DNA from: Clostridiales bacterium
GTDB taxonomy: Bacteria; Bacillota_A; Clostridia; Lachnospirales; Bianqueaceae
Length of the DNA: 16,566 nucleotides
Reading direction: 5' to 3'
Assembly: GCA_019423265.1 (NCBI GenBank)
Contig: JAHZBS010000031.1
Location: forward strand, 1-16,566
Shown: piece after piece, positions 1 through 7,459 of the stretch
How positions within the stretch are numbered: position 1 is the stretch's first letter
How the letters are laid out: every line of letters begins with the position of its first letter
Made by a program: the position numbers and the translations under genes
Notes under the pieces: model-generated
Told to the model about the DNA's origin: nothing
The model's database searches: none
What the model saw: only the letters and a program-made list of their open reading frames with translations

Positions 1-329
1 CGATGCCAAATTATTTCTCCGATTACGATACGACTGTCCACTTCATCAGCGAAGACGAACTGAAGGCCAATCACGGCGCCATGGCCCACGGTGGCTTCGT
101 GATTCGCACCGGAAAGACGGGGCTGGAACAGGAGCACAATCACGTCGTGGAGTTCTCTTTAAAGCTGGATTCCAACCCTGAGTTTACAGCGAATGTTCTG
201 GCGGCTTATGCCCGGGCTGCCGTCAGACTCGCAGACAATGGTGACTTTGGCGCCAAGTCTGTGCTGGATATTCCTCCCGCGCTGCTGAGTCCAAAATCAG
301 GTGAAGCGCTGCGGAAAGAACTGCTATAA
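1..329 (+). CDS. ddh: meso-diaminopimelate D-dehydrogenase, C-terminal part (5' truncated by window)
   Basis: This is the C-terminal 108 residues of an NADPH-dependent meso-diaminopimelate dehydrogenase. The enzyme reductively aminates tetrahydrodipicolinate in one step to meso-DAP for lysine and peptidoglycan synthesis in the cytoplasm. I recognise it from the family pattern: YDTTVHFI near the visible start, the HGGFVIRTGKTG loop, the HVVEFSLKLDSNPEFTA strand-helix, and the closing DIPPALLSP. The ATG at position 3 is an internal methionine: the family is about 320-330 residues long and this frame is open to the window edge. The stop is TAA at 327-329, followed 11 nt later by a long hairpin, so this gene ends its transcription unit. 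Family assignment is by memory of conserved motifs, not by search. Confidence 0.9.
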   Translation, partial: MPNYFSDYDTTVHFISEDELKANHGAMAHGGFVIRTGKTGLEQEHNHVVEFSLKLDSNPEFTANVLAAYARAAVRLADNGDFGAKSVLDIPPALLSPKSGEALRKELL

Positions 330-340
330 CTTGTCCTGTT

Positions 341-425
341 AGAGGGGCTGGCGCAAAACAGAATTTTATACTAAGTACCGCCGAGGTTCTCGTATAAATT
401 CTGATTTTGTGACGGCCCTCTTTTT
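341..425 (+). terminator. Long stem-loop terminator after ddh
   Basis: Imperfect inverted repeat with arms of about 30 nt (341-370 and 393-421) around a 22-nt loop. The outer stem is GC-rich (AGAGGG/CCCTCT) and the right arm runs into CTTTTT at 420-425. The inner stem is AT-rich. It lies directly after the ddh stop and before the promoter of the GH31 gene, so intrinsic termination is the simplest reading. The arms are longer than a terminator needs, so it could also be a copy of a dispersed palindromic element. Confidence 0.7.
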
Positions 426-459
426 GTGGAACAGCTCCTGTTTTCTGTAATCATTCTCG

Positions 460-488
460 TTGACGCCCCGAGACTTCTATGCTATGAT
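460..488 (+). promoter_or_regulatory. Sigma-A promoter for the GH31 gene
   Basis: TTGACG (460-465), a 17-bp spacer, then TATGAT (483-488). This matches the housekeeping consensus closely. It lies 37 bp before the GH31 start, and the transcript would begin near 495, leaving a leader of about 30 nt that carries the AAGGAG ribosome binding site (510-515). No operator-like dyad is evident around it. Confidence 0.75.
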
Positions 489-525
489 AGGAGCGAATTA
501 ATCCATAAAAAGGAGACCAACGACA

Positions 526-2754
526 ATGGCAGATATTCGTTTATCCAATGGCCGCTCCCTTTCTGTCCAGGCGGTTATGCCCGATATTTTTCGCGTCCGC
601 TTTTCGGATGCTGAAAGTGATCGGGAATCCATGCTCACCCGATATGGGATTTTGAAAACCGGAGACCATCCCGACGCGGTCTGGCAGGAATCGGAACCCC
701 TCCCCACCCTCTCCTACTGCGGCGCCACGGTGGAGTTAGATCCTTCGGAATGCCGGCTGACTATTGCAAATGAGAAAGTCAAAATCTGTCTTCAATTTGC
801 GCAGCGGCTGGCTAAGAATGGCCTAGATCAGGGATTCGCCATTGCCCTGGACTTAGATGATACCGAACGCCTCTTCGGCCTCGGGGATGAAACACGGTCG
901 ATGGTGATGAAGCGCGGACATAAGGCCGATCTCTGGCAGGCAAATGTCAGCTGCTACGGGCCGATCCCCTATGTGATGAGTTCTCGCGGCTGGGGCCTGC
1001 TCGTCAATTGTACATATCGCCACACCTATGATCTGGGAGCTGAGGATCCGTCCCGGTTGCTGGTAGACTCCCCCAAGGGCCTTTTAGATTTCTACGTATT
1101 TCTAGGCGGGACGCTGCCTTCCACCCTGAATCTCTATACGGATATTGCCGGAAAGCCATTGCTTTTGCCCAAGGCCGCCTATGGCCTGACGTTCGTCTGC
1201 AACGAGGAGGAAGGCGCCCGCGATATGCTGGAAAACTGCCGCGATTTTCGGCGTGAGGGCATTCCCTGCGACATCATGGGACTCGAACCCGGCTGGATGG
1301 AAACCCACTATGATTTCTCCGTCAACAAAAAATGGGATCCCACTCGATTCTACATTCCCCATTGGAATCCTGACAATCAGAGCGGTCCATGGACATTCTT
1401 CGCATCCCTTCGCCGCATGGGGTTTCAGCTCAGCCTGTGGCTCTGCAATGACTATGATCTGCTGTGGGAAGAGGAAAAGGAAGAGCAAACCCGCGGCACC
1501 CGTGATTTCAGCGGCGCTGCCATCAACGATGCGCATCTATCCCAGGCTGTCTATATGGATACGATCACGAAACCCGGCGAGCCTTGGTTCGAACACTTAA
1601 AAAAATTTGTGGACAATGGAGCCAGCGCTTTTAAACTCGACGGCGCCAATCAGACCTTGGAGCACCCGGACCGCCTTTGGGCCGGCAAGTATCTGGACGA
1701 CGAAGTCCACAACGTCTATCCCGTTCTGTACGGGAAGCAGATGAAAGAGGGTTATTCCTCTTACACAGGCAAGCGCGCGCTCATTTACAGCGCCTGCATG
1801 TATGCGGGAACCCAGCGGTATTGCGCCACTTGGGCCGGTGATACCGGCGGCGGCTATGAAACGCTAGTCTCCATTTTAAATCTTGGCCTGAGCGGTCACA
1901 GCAACGCTACCTGCGATATGGAAGCCGATACGGTGGAGGGCATCCACTACGGCTCGCTCTTGCCTTGGTCACAGCTATTGGGCTGGCGCAACTGGCTTCA
2001 TCCCTGGTTTCTGGGAGACGGGCTGGAAGCAGCGTTCCGCTATTATACACGCCTGCGCTCCTCCCTCTTTTGGTATCTCTACTCCGCAGCATACGAGGCG
2101 GCCTTTACCGGTATGCCCATGGCCCGCGCGCTGAGCCTTGCCTACCCGGAGTGCCCTGAATTTGATTCCATTATGACGGAGTATATGCTGGGCAGAAGTC
2201 TCCTCGTGGGGGCTTTCGACTCCACAATCACATTGCCGGACGGCGCCTGGACTGACTTTTGGACCGGAGAGGAATATGCGGGACATGCCTCCTTTTCCTA
2301 CACGCCTCCTGAAAATAGGGGCGGCGCTCTCTTTGTAAAAGCTGGCGCCATCCTCCCCTTACAGGATTGGGCTCCCTGCCTCACTGGATACCGCCCGGAA
2401 CAGCTTACCCTCCATCTGTATCCGGGGGAGGGGGAATTCCCGCTCTACGAAGATGACGGCGAAACCTACGGATATCAGCAGGGAGAATACGCCATCACGT
2501 TACTGCGCCAGTCATGGGCGGCTGAAGAAAAGGAACTTCTCTTCTCCATCGGGGAGCGGGCGGGCAGCTGGCCCGGCATGCCAGAGGCTTTTTCCTTCCG
2601 CATCGCCGTGCATACCAATACGCCCCCGAAATGGGTGCTGCTCGACGGCGAGCCGGTGTCCTGCCACTATGAGGATGCCACCCACACAGCGCAGTTTTCC
2701 GTCCCTGCAGCGGCATACGCTGACTCCGGCGCTGTAGTGCGGATCGGGTTTTAG
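526..2754 (+). CDS. Glycoside hydrolase family 31 (alpha-glycosidase), specificity unknown
   Basis: A retaining alpha-glycosidase of family GH31, 742 residues, with no signal peptide, so probably cytoplasmic and acting on imported oligosaccharides. The N-terminal half (about 1-200) is the GH31 beta-sandwich with its FGLGDETRSMVMKRGH turn. The (beta/alpha)8 barrel spans about 215-560, and small beta domains finish the protein. The predicted nucleophile is Asp372 in FKLDGAN and the acid/base is Asp439 in WAGDTGGG; this spacing of 67 fits the family. PGWMETHYDF (about 255-265) is the usual substrate-pocket segment. The FKLDG nucleophile motif marks a GH31 subgroup different from the classical maltase/xylosidase types, so I cannot name the substrate (alpha-glucoside, -xyloside, -galactoside and -GalNAc are all known in the family). 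The start is ATG 526, 10 nt after AAGGAG. It is a single-gene unit with its own promoter and terminator and no transporter beside it. Confidence 0.9.
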   Translation: MADIRLSNGRSLSVQAVMPDIFRVRFSDAESDRESMLTRYGILKTGDHPDAVWQESEPLPTLSYCGATVELDPSECRLTIANEKVKICLQFAQRLAKNGLDQGFAIALDLDDTERLFGLGDETRSMVMKRGHKADLWQANVSCYGPIPYVMSSRGWGLLVNCTYRHTYDLGAEDPSRLLVDSPKGLLDFYVFLGGTLPSTLNLYTDIAGKPLLLPKAAYGLTFVCNEEEGARDMLENCRDFRREGIPCDIMGLEPGWMETHYDFSVNKKWDPTRFYIPHWNPDNQSGPWTFFASLRRMGFQLSLWLCNDYDLLWEEEKEEQTRGTRDFSGAAINDAHLSQAVYMDTITKPGEPWFEHLKKFVDNGASAFKLDGANQTLEHPDRLWAGKYLDDEVHNVYPVLYGKQMKEGYSSYTGKRALIYSACMYAGTQRYCATWAGDTGGGYETLVSILNLGLSGHSNATCDMEADTVEGIHYGSLLPWSQLLGWRNWLHPWFLGDGLEAAFRYYTRLRSSLFWYLYSAAYEAAFTGMPMARALSLAYPECPEFDSIMTEYMLGRSLLVGAFDSTITLPDGAWTDFWTGEEYAGHASFSYTPPENRGGALFVKAGAILPLQDWAPCLTGYRPEQLTLHLYPGEGEFPLYEDDGETYGYQQGEYAITLLRQSWAAEEKELLFSIGERAGSWPGMPEAFSFRIAVHTNTPPKWVLLDGEPVSCHYEDATHTAQFSVPAAAYADSGAVVRIGF

Positions 2755-2785
2755 GATTCTGCCGCCAGGCAGTCCACACATAGAT

Positions 2786-2833
2786 GAGTGTAGCGCGTTT
2801 CTTTCCGCTACACTCTATTTTAATTTTATTTTC
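2786..2833 (+). terminator. Rho-independent terminator after the GH31 gene
   Basis: Perfect 10-bp stem, GAGTGTAGCG (2786-2795) and CGCTACACTC (2806-2815), with a 10-nt loop. It is followed by a T-rich tail (TATTTTAATTTTATTTT). It lies 31 nt after the GH31 stop codon. Confidence 0.85.
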
Positions 2834-2889
2834 CTGGATCAAATGTGCTGACAATTAAAACGATATTGAGAATTTTAATCCAATTTTAC

Positions 2890-2918
2890 TTGAGTTATTC
2901 ACACATATATGATATCAT
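2890..2918 (+). promoter_or_regulatory. Extended -10 promoter of regulator-like gene A, with conserved TATTCACA spacer block
   Basis: TTGAGT (2890-2895), a 17-bp spacer, and TATCAT (2913-2918) preceded by TGA (extended -10). The spacer begins TATTCACA. The promoter of paralog B at 15144-15172 has the same layout: TTG at the -35, TATTCACA at the same place in a 17-bp spacer, and TGn before the -10. By hand, 21 of 29 positions are identical. In both genes the -10 to GGAG distance is 20 nt, and GATTGGAGTGAT surrounds the ribosome binding site (2935-2946 here). A weak dyad, ATTAAAA-N12-TTTTAAT, lies just upstream at 2854-2879. Confidence 0.7.
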
Positions 2919-2951
2919 GGAAATACGTTGTGTAGATTGGAGTGATAGCGG

Positions 2952-4013
2952 ATGACGATAAATGAGTCGCTTGGCGTGGTTCATGACGCCTTTTTTTACT
3001 GCGTTGCTTATTTTAATCGAAAGTTAGTAGAATGTCCTACAGATATTGTTTCATTTGAAAAGATTCACCTATCAAATTATGACGGTCTGAAATCCTCCAA
3101 AAATGTCCTGGATCCCCCCGAGATCTTCTATCCCCTTTTTTACTGTGACGGCAAAAGGAGCTGTGTGGTCACCGCTTACTTTAATCAATATGTTGATTTA
3201 TTTTATAATACCATCGATGATTTCTATTCCCTCCTCCTTGACACCTCAAAATTTAAAAAATTCGTTATGGAGTATTATTTCGGCAGCTATTTTAATGAAA
3301 GGGAGCTGCAGAGACTCTGCCTGGCAGAAGGCGAAACCGTCGTAAGGGCTGTGGCAATTTTAAGTAAAGTTGTCGATATCGAGCACTTTACATATATGTT
3401 TTTTCATTTCCGGGAGCTCGCGGGCAAAGTCGTTGACTTCTTTAAACATATCATCCCTTTGATCGAAAGCTATCATGCGAAGCAAAAAAAACAAACCCTT
3501 GATATCGTCCAAAAATTCATCTCAGGCGACAATGAGCGCCTGGTCAGAAAACGCCTCATGAAATCCGGTGAAGGGGATTCGATCCAGCTTGAGAATCAAA
3601 CGTACTCCGTTTGCTATCTAAACCAGCATATTCTTAAAAGTTCCTGTCAAAATAGAAAATACATTTTCATTCTTGGATGTGATTTCCACATCTTTTTTGC
3701 CAACTCAATCGATTATCGCCATGTTACCATGCAATCCATCATAAAATCCATAGGGCATCCCGTAAAAATTGAAATCATAAATGAACTCCGCAAAAAAGAC
3801 TTGACTATTTCACAGCTGGCCCGCCGCTTACAACTTGCCCGCACTTCGATTACGCGATACATAGAAGATCTCTTGGATGAACTGGTCATAGCAAAGGCGC
3901 GCAAGTCTGGGACGGAAATTTATTATTGCCTGAATGCCGCATATTTTGAAAAAGCCAAGACAACCATCACTCATTATCTCGACGAGACTATTTTGGATAT
4001 TCATAAGCCGTAG
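2952..4013 (+). CDS. Uncharacterised regulator-like protein A: unknown N-terminal domain plus C-terminal ArsR-like winged helix
   Basis: A 353-residue protein of unknown function. Residues about 258-330 form a winged helix-turn-helix of ArsR type: SIIKSIGHPVKIEIINEL, then DLTISQLARRL, then the recognition helix ARTSITRYIEDLL and the wing KSGTEIYYCL. A DNA-binding role is therefore likely. Residues 1-250 match no domain I recognise; they have a VLDPP..FYPLF block at 52-63, an alpha-helical middle (130-200) and a Cys-rich third part (YSVCYL 218-223, LGCD 241-244). No signal peptide or clear membrane segment is seen. Protein B at 15206 has the same architecture; the last 84 comparable residues are 56% identical by hand count, and five cysteines align (C28, C71, C221, C232, C243). 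It is AT-richer than its flanks. The start is ATG 2952 with GGAG 9 nt upstream. It stands alone between terminators. Confidence 0.75.
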   Translation: MTINESLGVVHDAFFYCVAYFNRKLVECPTDIVSFEKIHLSNYDGLKSSKNVLDPPEIFYPLFYCDGKRSCVVTAYFNQYVDLFYNTIDDFYSLLLDTSKFKKFVMEYYFGSYFNERELQRLCLAEGETVVRAVAILSKVVDIEHFTYMFFHFRELAGKVVDFFKHIIPLIESYHAKQKKQTLDIVQKFISGDNERLVRKRLMKSGEGDSIQLENQTYSVCYLNQHILKSSCQNRKYIFILGCDFHIFFANSIDYRHVTMQSIIKSIGHPVKIEIINELRKKDLTISQLARRLQLARTSITRYIEDLLDELVIAKARKSGTEIYYCLNAAYFEKAKTTITHYLDETILDIHKP

Positions 4014-4021
4014 CCTTACGC

Positions 4022-4066
4022 TACAAAAGGTGCTGACGCAGCTTCTATGCGGCAGCACCTTTTGTA
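4022..4066. terminator. Bidirectional terminator between gene A and the ABC exporter gene
   Basis: Perfect 14-bp arms TACAAAAGGTGCTG (4022-4035) and CAGCACCTTTTGTA (4053-4066), extended inward by CGCA/TGCG after one mismatch, leaving a 7-nt loop. The A4/T4 runs inside the outer stem give a U-tract on both strands. It separates the stop of gene A (4013) from the convergent stop of the ABC gene (4069) and fills that gap almost entirely. Confidence 0.85.
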
Positions 4067-4068
4067 TC

Positions 4069-5832
4069 TCATGAAATCTCTTTAAACTGGGCGCGATACA
4101 GTCTGGCATAGACGCCGCCCTTGGCCAACAATTCCTCGTGGCTTCCCGTCTCCTCGATCCCATTTGCCGTCATGACCACGATGGAATCGGCATTTTTGAT
4201 TGTGGACAGCCGGTGAGCGATGACGAGACAGGTTCGCCCCTCCGATAGCCGGTCCAGGGCTCTCTGGATTTTCACCTCTGTCTCATTGTCCAAGGCTGAG
4301 GTGGCCTCATCCAATATTAAAATCCGCGGATTTTTCAGAAAGACTCGCGCGATGGAGATTCGCTGTTTCTGACCTCCCGACAGCCGCACCCCCCGCTGCC
4401 CAATATCTGTATCATATCCGTCCGGCAGCGTCATAATGAATTCATGGATATTGGCCGCCTTGGCCGCCTGAATCATCTCCTCCTCCGACGCCTCCAGCCG
4501 CCCATACATAATATTTTCCCGCACTGTCCCTGCAAATAGGAACACATCCTGCTGGACAAGACCAATGTTCTTCCTGAGAGAGCGCATGGTCACATCCCGG
4601 ATGTCATGTCCATCGATGGTGATACTGCCTCCGTCGATCTCATAGAATCTGGGAATCAGATGGCACAATGTGGTTTTGCCCCCGCCGGAGGGCCCTACCA
4701 GCGCCAGCGTCTTTCCCTCAGGAATGGCCAGATTGATGTGATGTAAAATCTTGGCCTCCCCCTCGCTGTACGAAAACGTCACATTCTCAAAGGCGATATC
4801 GCCCTTCACCTTTTTCAGCTCAAGGGCTCCGGGCTTATCCTGGATGTCCGGATCCGTATCCAAAATCTCGGTAAACCGCTCGAATCCCGTCATCCCCGTC
4901 TCAAACTGCTGTGCAAAATTGGACAGCCGGCGCACCGGCTGCATGAAAGACGAGATATACAGCATAAACGCCAGGATATCCGGCGCGTCCATGCGGCCCT
5001 GTAGGAAGAAGATGCCTCCCACGATGAGCACCGTGATGTTCAGCACGTTGCCCAGGCTATCCAGCCCTGTCTGAAAGATCGCCATATACTTATAGCTTGC
5101 CTTCTTGGCGACGCGAAATTCGCGGTTGCCCTCCTGGAAGCGGTCCTTTTCATACTCTTCGTTTGCAAAGGCCTTGGCCACCCGCACGCCGGACAGGCTG
5201 TTTTCAAGCTGGGAATTGATATTGGCCACTCTCTTGCGCACTTCCCGCTGCGTCTGGCGCATCTTGAGCCGCACCCGCATAGCAAAGAAAACCATAATGG
5301 GAACAAAAATATAGGCGATAATGGCCAGCTGCCAGTTGATATTCACCATGATAAAAAAGGAGCCGATGAACATAACAATGGATAAAAACAAATCCTCCGG
5401 TCCGTGGTGCGCCAGCTCTGTAATCTCAAAAAGGTCGTTGGTCACTCTGGACATCAGCTGACCCGTATGGTTTTTATCGTAAAAGGTGAGGGACATTTTC
5501 TGTAAATGAGAAAACAAATCATTCCGCATATCGTATTCCATGCGGACGCCCAACAAATGCCCCCAGTAATTGATAAAATATTCCGCCGCCGCCCGGAGGG
5601 CGTACAGAATTGCCATGACGAGTACGATGAGAAAAAAGGTGTGGTACTGCTTGTTTGGCAAGACATCCGACAACACGGTTCGCGTCGCACTGGGAAATAC
5701 CAGATCCACAAGAGCTACAAAGGTTGCGCAGATCATATCGGTGATGAACAATGCCTTATGCGGCTTGTAATATTGAATAAATCGCTGTAAGAGGCCTTTC
5801 TTTAATCTCTTGGGCTTCTCATGATCGGACAT
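4069..5832 (-). CDS. ABC transporter, fused permease and ATPase (multidrug/lipid exporter type)
   Basis: A complete half-size ABC exporter, 587 residues, expected to work as a dimer in the cytoplasmic membrane. The N-terminal part (about 25-315) is the six-helix transmembrane domain, including the family segment FYDKNHTGQLMSRVTNDL. The C-terminal part (about 345-580) is the ATPase, with every motif intact: Walker A GPSGGGKTT (380-388, Lys386), Q-loop VQQDVFLF, signature LSGGQ (484-488), Walker B ILILDE (Asp508-Glu509) and H-loop His540. The substrate cannot be told from sequence; relatives in Bacillota export drugs, lipids or peptides. No partner half-transporter gene is adjacent, which favours a homodimer. 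The ATG at 5830-5832 follows AAAGGATG at a normal distance, and a consensus promoter lies 41 bp upstream. It is convergent with gene A. Confidence 0.93.
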   Translation of the reverse strand: MSDHEKPKRLKKGLLQRFIQYYKPHKALFITDMICATFVALVDLVFPSATRTVLSDVLPNKQYHTFFLIVLVMAILYALRAAAEYFINYWGHLLGVRMEYDMRNDLFSHLQKMSLTFYDKNHTGQLMSRVTNDLFEITELAHHGPEDLFLSIVMFIGSFFIMVNINWQLAIIAYIFVPIMVFFAMRVRLKMRQTQREVRKRVANINSQLENSLSGVRVAKAFANEEYEKDRFQEGNREFRVAKKASYKYMAIFQTGLDSLGNVLNITVLIVGGIFFLQGRMDAPDILAFMLYISSFMQPVRRLSNFAQQFETGMTGFERFTEILDTDPDIQDKPGALELKKVKGDIAFENVTFSYSEGEAKILHHINLAIPEGKTLALVGPSGGGKTTLCHLIPRFYEIDGGSITIDGHDIRDVTMRSLRKNIGLVQQDVFLFAGTVRENIMYGRLEASEEEMIQAAKAANIHEFIMTLPDGYDTDIGQRGVRLSGGQKQRISIARVFLKNPRILILDEATSALDNETEVKIQRALDRLSEGRTCLVIAHRLSTIKNADSIVVMTANGIEETGSHEELLAKGGVYARLYRAQFKEIS

Positions 5833-5872
5833 GGGGTCTCATCCTTTCTCTTTCATGCTCTTCACCTGGTTT

Positions 5873-5902
5873 ATTATATACCAGCAATCCCATCTTTTTC
5901 AA
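5873..5902 (-). promoter_or_regulatory. Promoter of the ABC exporter gene
   Basis: On the minus strand, TTGAAA (5902-5897), an 18-bp spacer, then TATAAT (5878-5873), 40 bp before the ATG. The remainder of the 316-bp gene-free stretch 5833-6148 is AT-rich up to about 6020. It holds the opposing promoter at 6029-6057 and the operon leader; I see no gene in it on either strand. Confidence 0.75.
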
Positions 5903-6028
5903 GTGCTTTTGCCTGTTATTCAGGATTGTACAGGTTTTGTGTCTATTTTTGTAAGTGTATCGAATTATTACAAACTGATTACAACAGTTGAAGCAACCAT
6001 TAAACATTGTTAAACTCCTGGACAGCCA

Positions 6029-6057
6029 TTGACTTTTAAAACCCGCAGGAGTAGTAT
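6029..6057 (+). promoter_or_regulatory. Promoter and leader of the acetylation operon
   Basis: TTGACT (6029-6034), a 17-bp spacer, TAGTAT (6052-6057). The transcript would begin near 6064, giving a leader of about 85 nt. The leader contains a 6-bp stem GAAGGC/GCCTTC (6070-6090) and a second GC-rich stem CCGGGCG/CGCTCCGG with one bulged base (6115-6135). The second stem stops 2 nt before the GGAGG ribosome binding site (6138-6142). The stems may affect translation, but no known riboswitch fold is recognisable. Confidence 0.65.
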
Positions 6058-6148
6058 TAAAGACATGGTGAAGGCGTACCGCAAGCCTTCCTTTCTTTGT
6101 GAATAATATATTTTCCGGGCGTTATATCGCTCCGGGCGGAGGCTCCCC

Positions 6149-6970
6149 ATGAAACTACATAAGCCAACTTACCCTCTACTCGTTCTTGTCAGCGCATTCG
6201 CACTCTGCCTCCTTCTGATTACCATCTCGGTGATCCGGCAACGGCAAAATCCGGCGTCCTCACAGCTGGAGGCATCCTCATCCTCACGGCCAGAGATGTC
6301 CTCCGCGGAAGAAAACGCTTCTGTTCAATCTCCTGGGGAAGACTCCTCCGCGCCCCCTCCCCCGGCGGAGTCTTCCGCCGCGAGTCTTGAGGACTGCGCT
6401 GACCCTTTCCTGGACACGGCCTTCGTCGGCAATTCTTTTGTCTTTGACCTAAAAAATTATGGTCTGATTCCCTCGGCAGATTTCTATGGCCGGGTGGGTT
6501 TGACCGTCCGAACCGTCTTCACAGAATCTGTCGCTGGAAGTACAATCCCTGTCATCGATGAGTTGAAGGCCAAACAGTACAAAACCGTCATTCTCGTGTT
6601 TGGAGAAAATGAACTTGGGTGGGTCTATCCTGAGATCTTTAAAGAAGAGTATGCTAAGGTCATCGACGCCGTCCGAGAGCGCCAGCCGAGCGCGGATATC
6701 TATGTGCAGGCGATCTTTCCCGTGTCGGCAGCCGCATCCGCCAAAAATGAATACAATACCAACAACCTTCGCATTCGGGAATACAATCAGCTGCTGGAAG
6801 CCCTAGCCGCCGAGACAGGCGCCGGGTACCTGGACCCCGGCTCCGAAATGCAGGACAGCGACGGCTGTCTTCCAGACGAGGCGGCGGCCGACGGCATCCA
6901 CCCTAACATACAATATTGCCAACTATGGGTACACTATCTGCGAACCCATCTGAAAGGAGCCCCCTCATGA
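6149..6970 (+). CDS. Membrane-anchored SGNH/GDSL-type hydrolase
   Basis: A 273-residue extracytoplasmic protein: one N-terminal membrane segment (about 9-28), a low-complexity Ser/Pro/Glu linker (about 35-80), then an SGNH-fold domain. Block I reads FVGNSF, with Ser96 as predicted nucleophile and Asn where the family usually has Asp. Block III is FGENEL (Gly152, Asn154). Block V is DGIHPN (Asp248, His251), so the Ser-Asp-His set is present. Relatives beside MBOAT and DHHW genes are thought to esterify or de-esterify extracellular glycans; here the role is inferred from the operon. The ATG follows GGAGG by 6 nt. The stop overlaps the next gene's start by 4 nt (ATGA), implying translational coupling. 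It could be an acetyl esterase or the final acetyltransferase; sequence alone does not decide. Confidence 0.82.
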   Translation: MKLHKPTYPLLVLVSAFALCLLLITISVIRQRQNPASSQLEASSSSRPEMSSAEENASVQSPGEDSSAPPPPAESSAASLEDCADPFLDTAFVGNSFVFDLKNYGLIPSADFYGRVGLTVRTVFTESVAGSTIPVIDELKAKQYKTVILVFGENELGWVYPEIFKEEYAKVIDAVRERQPSADIYVQAIFPVSAAASAKNEYNTNNLRIREYNQLLEALAAETGAGYLDPGSEMQDSDGCLPDEAAADGIHPNIQYCQLWVHYLRTHLKGAPS

Positions 6971-7416
6971 AAAAAATTTGCACCCTGATCCTACTCCTGA
7001 CATGCCTGGCCGGCTGCTCTCCAAAAGCGGTGGACCTAGACCCTCAGACAGCCGCCAAGACATTGTCCGACGCCTGCACCGGTGATTCTCCGCTCTCCAA
7101 GCTCGACCTGGACGCCGCCCTGACCCTGTATGGCCTGACCTCGGAGGAGGTTGCGGACGGCGGCGTCTATATTGGGAATAGCGGCACAGTGGACGAAGTT
7201 TCCGTCTGGAAAGCGGTCAGCGAATCCGCGGCCAACACCATCGAGGCTCGAATCCGCGACCGCATCGAGACACAGAAGGACGTATATGCGGATTACCGCC
7301 CCGATGAAATTCCAAAGCTCAACAATGCTGTGGTGGTGCGGCGCGGACAATTTGTCATCCTTTTCGTTGACGACGACTCAAAAGCAGCGCAAAGGGCCGT
7401 TGACAGTCTTTTCTAA
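6967..7416 (+). CDS. DUF4358-type lipoprotein
   Basis: A small lipoprotein of 149 residues. The signal peptide ends in a lipobox, LAGC, with Cys17 as the lipidated residue. The mature part resembles the DUF4358 family of Clostridia: a central SGTVDEVSVWKA segment, a helix of charged residues, and a C-terminal VVVRRGQFVILFV strand. Its function is unknown, but family members commonly sit next to MBOAT/DHHW genes, which suggests a part in surface polymer modification. The start is ATG 6967, overlapping the preceding TGA, with AAAGGAG at 6953-6959; the longer frame from 6916 would run through the upstream gene and lose the signal peptide at the N-terminus. The next gene begins 43 nt later. Confidence 0.82.
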   Translation: MKKICTLILLLTCLAGCSPKAVDLDPQTAAKTLSDACTGDSPLSKLDLDAALTLYGLTSEEVADGGVYIGNSGTVDEVSVWKAVSESAANTIEARIRDRIETQKDVYADYRPDEIPKLNNAVVVRRGQFVILFVDDDSKAAQRAVDSLF

Positions 7417-7459
7417 CTCTCCTCGCGGAATGGGATCGTATCCATGAAAGGATGATCTT

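Noticed and set aside
1102..1536. 144-codon minus-strand ORF and similar long frames opposite the GH31, DHHW and HAD genes
   Set aside because: Antisense shadows of well-supported genes, without ribosome binding sites or recognisable protein features.
6063..6135. Leader with GC-rich stems and a CGCAAGCC string, faintly like a GEMM-I c-di-GMP riboswitch
   Set aside because: The second helix and the conserved GGCAAACC/GGACGCAAAGCC arrangement are missing; only two short unrelated stems are present.
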